NCBI RefSeq assembly: GCF_017948485.1
Contig: NZ_JAFFSX010000029.1
Location: 62,001 to 126,000, forward strand
Origin: Streptomyces sp. GESEQ-35
Lineage (GTDB): Bacteria; Actinomycetota; Actinomycetes; Streptomycetales; Streptomycetaceae
Reading direction: 5' to 3'
Length of the DNA stretch: 64,000 nucleotides
The stretch's first letter is position 1. Every line of letters starts with the position of its first letter. Under the pieces are notes generated by a model, which worked only from the letters and a program-made list of their open reading frames with translations, had not been told where the DNA came from and searched no databases. The translations under genes were made by a program, and so were the position numbers. Of this stretch, positions 61,481 to 64,000 are shown piece by piece.

Positions 61481-61859
61481 AGCGATCCGGTAGGGAAAGC
61501 TGTGTTGCGTGAATGTTGCGCCACCGGGGGCTCCGCCGGGTTGGCCGTTGAGCTGGGGTTTCTGGAGGGTTCGGGGGAGATCTGCCACCCGGGCTTGAGG
61601 CTTGCCCGGGGTGAGGGCTGGGCGGGGGTGGGTTGCGCAGCCCGGCGATGGCGGGGTGCCGCCTGCGCCCACCCGTGCCGCCCTAGGCGGCACGAATGCC
61701 CGCAGCTGTGCGGGGAGGCAGCGCCCACCCGCAGCGGCGGCGCCATGCGACTCACCGCGACTGCGACATACCTAGGGGCGCGGGGAACTGCGCGACCAGC
61801 CCCCACCGGCCCGCAGCCGAACGACGGCCCCCACCGGCCCGCAGCCGAACGACGGCCCC
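61481..61859. repeat. Intergenic region with dispersed repeat and two 28-bp tandem copies
   Basis: No gene seen. 61774-61800 carries the dispersed-repeat core GGGGCGCGGGGAACTGCGCG; then 61800-61827 and 61828-61855 are two identical 28-bp units, with a five-base start of a third at 61856 running to the M56 stop codon at 61860. The rest, nearer the GntR gene, should hold that operon's promoter; TACCGGATCGCT lies just before the ATG, but no clear -10/-35 pair was found. Confidence 0.8.
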
Positions 61860-62801
61860 CTACGCCAGCGTCGACAACCCCGGGCCGAAGACGATCAGCA
61901 GCGGCAGCAATGGCACTAGCGCGGCCGTGGCCGTCGCAAGTGCCCGGTGCCGGCGGCCGAGCCGTGGCCGCGGTTCGAGCAGACGGTCCACACGCTCGCC
62001 CAGCAGGCGATGGCTGGACGCACAGGAGAGGACGCCGCGGTGTTGGTTGAGCTCGATCAGCGCCAGCGCGGTGGTCAGATGGCCGCACCGGCGGGACGCC
62101 GTGTCGTCCGCGGCGAGTTCGACCAGGCGATGGGTCTGGTCACAGAAGTGGGCGAACAACGGGATGCGGGGGAATCCGGTGGCCAGCGCGGTGGACAGGT
62201 GCAGCAGCCAGTCGTGGTGGGCGCGGGCGTGGTCGCGTTCATGGGTGAGGACGGCGTCGAGCTGGTGGTCCGTGAGGCGGTGCAGGGCGCCGGTGGTGAC
62301 GACCAGCTGGGGCGGGTTGCCGGGCATCCACCAGGCGTCCGGGTACTCGTCCTCCAGGACCAGAAGGGGACCGCGCGCGGCGGCACCCAGCCCGGCCGGC
62401 AGTTCCGGGGCGCGTTCACGCAGGTGCGCTCGGGTCTGGCCGCGACGCCTGCGGGCCTCCACCAGCTCGCGGGCGAGCATCGCCGTCGTCCAGGCGGCAC
62501 CGCAGGCCAGCAGCAGGGTGAGGGCGGCAGCCCAGGCCGGGGCCGTGGAGAGGTCGTACGCGGCGGTCACCGACGGCGGCGCCGGGGCGAACACATGGTC
62601 GCGGACGGTGTGGAAGACGGCGGCCGCGCCCAGCACGAGGGCCGTCAGACAGCACAGCAGCACGGTGGCGACCAGGCACTGCCACACCCACAGCCCGACC
62701 ACGGGTTCCCGCTCCGGCCACAGGGCCCGGGTCAGCGTACGCGGAACCGGCACGGCGGCCGTGAGGGCGACGACGCTCAGCAGGAGCAGGCAGACAGTCA
62801 T
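61860..62801 (-). CDS. M56-family (BlaR1/MecR1-like) membrane metallopeptidase
   Basis: A 313-aa membrane protease. Four hydrophobic segments frame the zinc site HERDH (in LDAVLTHERDHARAHHD, about residues 185-200) with the third-ligand region VELAADDTAS. No sensor (penicillin-binding) domain. In most actinobacteria a BlaI/MecI repressor gene precedes it; in the 244 bp upstream here I find none. Function probably in wall-stress signalling, but untested. Confidence 0.85.
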   Translation of the reverse strand: MTVCLLLLSVVALTAAVPVPRTLTRALWPEREPVVGLWVWQCLVATVLLCCLTALVLGAAAVFHTVRDHVFAPAPPSVTAAYDLSTAPAWAAALTLLLACGAAWTTAMLARELVEARRRRGQTRAHLRERAPELPAGLGAAARGPLLVLEDEYPDAWWMPGNPPQLVVTTGALHRLTDHQLDAVLTHERDHARAHHDWLLHLSTALATGFPRIPLFAHFCDQTHRLVELAADDTASRRCGHLTTALALIELNQHRGVLSCASSHRLLGERVDRLLEPRPRLGRRHRALATATAALVPLLPLLIVFGPGLSTLA

Positions 62802-63045
62802 GCCAAGGGCTCCGGATCCTGGTCGGGAAGGGTGCGGCTACTCGTTGTGCGGTACGGGTGGCACTTGCTGTGCGGTACGGGGGCGGACGGCGCGACGGGC
62901 GCGTCGGGCACGTCGCCCGCCGTAAGTATGACGGCGATGGCCGCCCGCGTCATGGGCCAACCGTCACCCGACTCCCGCCCGGGTCATGGACGGTCGCCGC
63001 CCGATCCCCGGCCGAGTCCGGGACAGCCGTCACCCGATCCCCGCG

Positions 63046-64000
63046 TCAGCTCCCCGCCACAATCCTCCCGACAACCTCCCCCAGCCCCACCCGAACCCCG
63101 TCCGCCCCCGGCGCCCACGCCGACAGCGTCACCACATCCCCGTCCTCCAGGAACGTCCGCTTGCCGTCGGGGAGTTCGAGGGTGTCGCGGCCGTTCCAGG
63201 TCAGTTCCAGGAGGGAGCCGCGTTCGGACTCCGTGGGGCCGCTGACCGTGCCGGATCCGTACAGGTCGCCGGTGCGCAGGGAGGCGCCGTTGACGGTCAT
63301 GTGGGCCAGTTGCTGGGCGGCCGTCCAGTACATGGTGGAGAAGGGGGGCTCGGAGATCACGTGGCCGTTGACGGCGACCGAGATGCGCAGGTCGTAGCCG
63401 CCGGGCTCCACGTCGGACGCGGTGTCGTCCAGATACGGCAGCAACGCGTGCGTGCGCTCCGGCGGCGCCGTCCGTGCCTCCTCCAGCGCTTCCAGCGGTG
63501 TGATCCACGCCGACACCGAGGTGGCGAAGGACTTGCCGAGGAACGGGCCGAGGGGGACGTACTCCCAGGCCTGGATGTCGCGCGCGGACCAGTCGTTGAG
63601 GAGGCACAGGCCGAAGACGTGGTCCCGGAAGTCGCCAAGACCCACCGGTCGGCCCATCCGCGACGGCGCACCCACAACGAAGCCGACCTCCGCCTCGATG
63701 TCCAGGCGGACGGACGGGCCGAAGACAGGCGCGGGGTCGGCAGGGGACTTGCGCTGGCCGGACGGTCGTACCACGTCCGTGCCCGAGACCACCACCGTGC
63801 CGGAGCGGCCGTGGTAGCCGATCGGCAGATGCTTCCAGTTGGGGGTCAGGGAGTCGGGGGCGTCGGGGCGGAAGATACGGCCGACGTTCCGGGCGTGGTT
63901 CTCGGAGGCGTAGAAGTCGACGTAGTCCGCGACCTCGAAGGGCAGGTGCAGGGTCACGGAGGACAGGGGGTGGAACAGCGGCTCGATGGTCTCGCGGTGG
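63046..64000 (-). CDS. fahA: Fumarylacetoacetase, 5' partial
   Basis: C-terminal 317 residues of the last enzyme of tyrosine/homogentisate breakdown, which splits fumarylacetoacetate to fumarate and acetoacetate. The reading frame continues past the right edge, so the start is outside. Metal and catalytic regions are present: YVDFYASENHARNVG, LPIGYHGRSGTVVVSGTDV, EAEVGFVVG and NDWSARDIQAWEYVPLGPFLGKSF, with the fold closing at TLSAWAPG. The gap 62802-63045 between it and the M56 gene holds only short direct repeats of TGTGCGGTACGGG. Confidence 0.95.
   Translation of the reverse strand, partial: HRETIEPLFHPLSSVTLHLPFEVADYVDFYASENHARNVGRIFRPDAPDSLTPNWKHLPIGYHGRSGTVVVSGTDVVRPSGQRKSPADPAPVFGPSVRLDIEAEVGFVVGAPSRMGRPVGLGDFRDHVFGLCLLNDWSARDIQAWEYVPLGPFLGKSFATSVSAWITPLEALEEARTAPPERTHALLPYLDDTASDVEPGGYDLRISVAVNGHVISEPPFSTMYWTAAQQLAHMTVNGASLRTGDLYGSGTVSGPTESERGSLLELTWNGRDTLELPDGKRTFLEDGDVVTLSAWAPGADGVRVGLGEVVGRIVAGS

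Overview
The window comes from the core chromosome of a Streptomyces (or a very close actinomycete). It is very GC-rich, many genes start with GTG, and genes are often coupled by 1-4 nt overlaps. It also has a whiJ-type trio (DUF397 / XRE-DUF5753 / HATPase), futalosine-route menaquinone genes and a full 14-gene complex I operon. Gene order resembles the S. coelicolor neighbourhood that carries mqnE, mqnA, mqnC and nuo; this is from memory of that genome and was not searched. No rRNA, tRNA, CRISPR, IS element, prophage or antibiotic cluster was recognised.

Layout. 1-4376: menaquinone block 1 (mqnP, partial at the left edge; flavin prenyltransferase ubiX; Lrp/AsnC regulator; mqnE) with a divergent rhomboid protease. 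4403-9126: GNAT, DUF4229 membrane protein, TetR, MaoC-like hydratase and a long-chain acyl-CoA ligase. 9114-10729: the whiJ-like trio. 10847-14674: orphan sugar-binding lipoprotein, methyltransferase, azlCD with a divergent XRE-cupin regulator and its likely operator, and a cold-shock gene with a long leader. 14982-17556: mqnA and a membrane Ser/Thr kinase. 17774-22549: a YfhO / GtrB / GtrA glycosylation triad coupled to a prepilin-peptidase-like gene. 22623-24282: mqnC plus a barrel-less amidohydrolase-like gene. 24381-29821: GH18-like lipoprotein and a three-gene exopolysaccharide operon (small membrane protein, deacetylase-GT2 fusion, acyltransferase). 29857-35732: menG, a PASTA protein, GNAT, geranylgeranyl-reductase-family enzyme, Tat-exported flavin oxidoreductase and an NlpC/P60 hydrolase. 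36475-52403: nuoA-N, preceded by a strong Rex-type site and ended by a very strong terminator. 52624-54606: recQ-like helicase. 54673-61480: a leftward operon of GntR regulator, ferredoxin, ABC importer and AprA-like flavoprotein. 61860-64000: M56 peptidase and the 3' part of fahA.

How it works together. MqnA makes 3-(1-carboxyvinyloxy)benzoate from chorismate, MqnE makes aminofutalosine, MqnC makes the cyclic product, MqnP prenylates, UbiX supplies the cofactor for a decarboxylase that must lie outside, MenG methylates the ring, and the geranylgeranyl-reductase-family enzyme probably saturates part of the tail. Complex I then uses this menaquinone pool, and the Rex site would tie nuo expression to NADH/NAD+. 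The futalosine hydrolase, MqnD, the deaminase and the decarboxylase are not in the window.

The most promising undescribed system is the 54673-61480 operon. Its AprA-like flavoprotein carries nine C-terminal HEAT repeats, its two-cluster ferredoxin resembles AprB, and its ABC substrate-binding lipoprotein appears fused to a NosL-like domain. No partner genes reveal its substrate.
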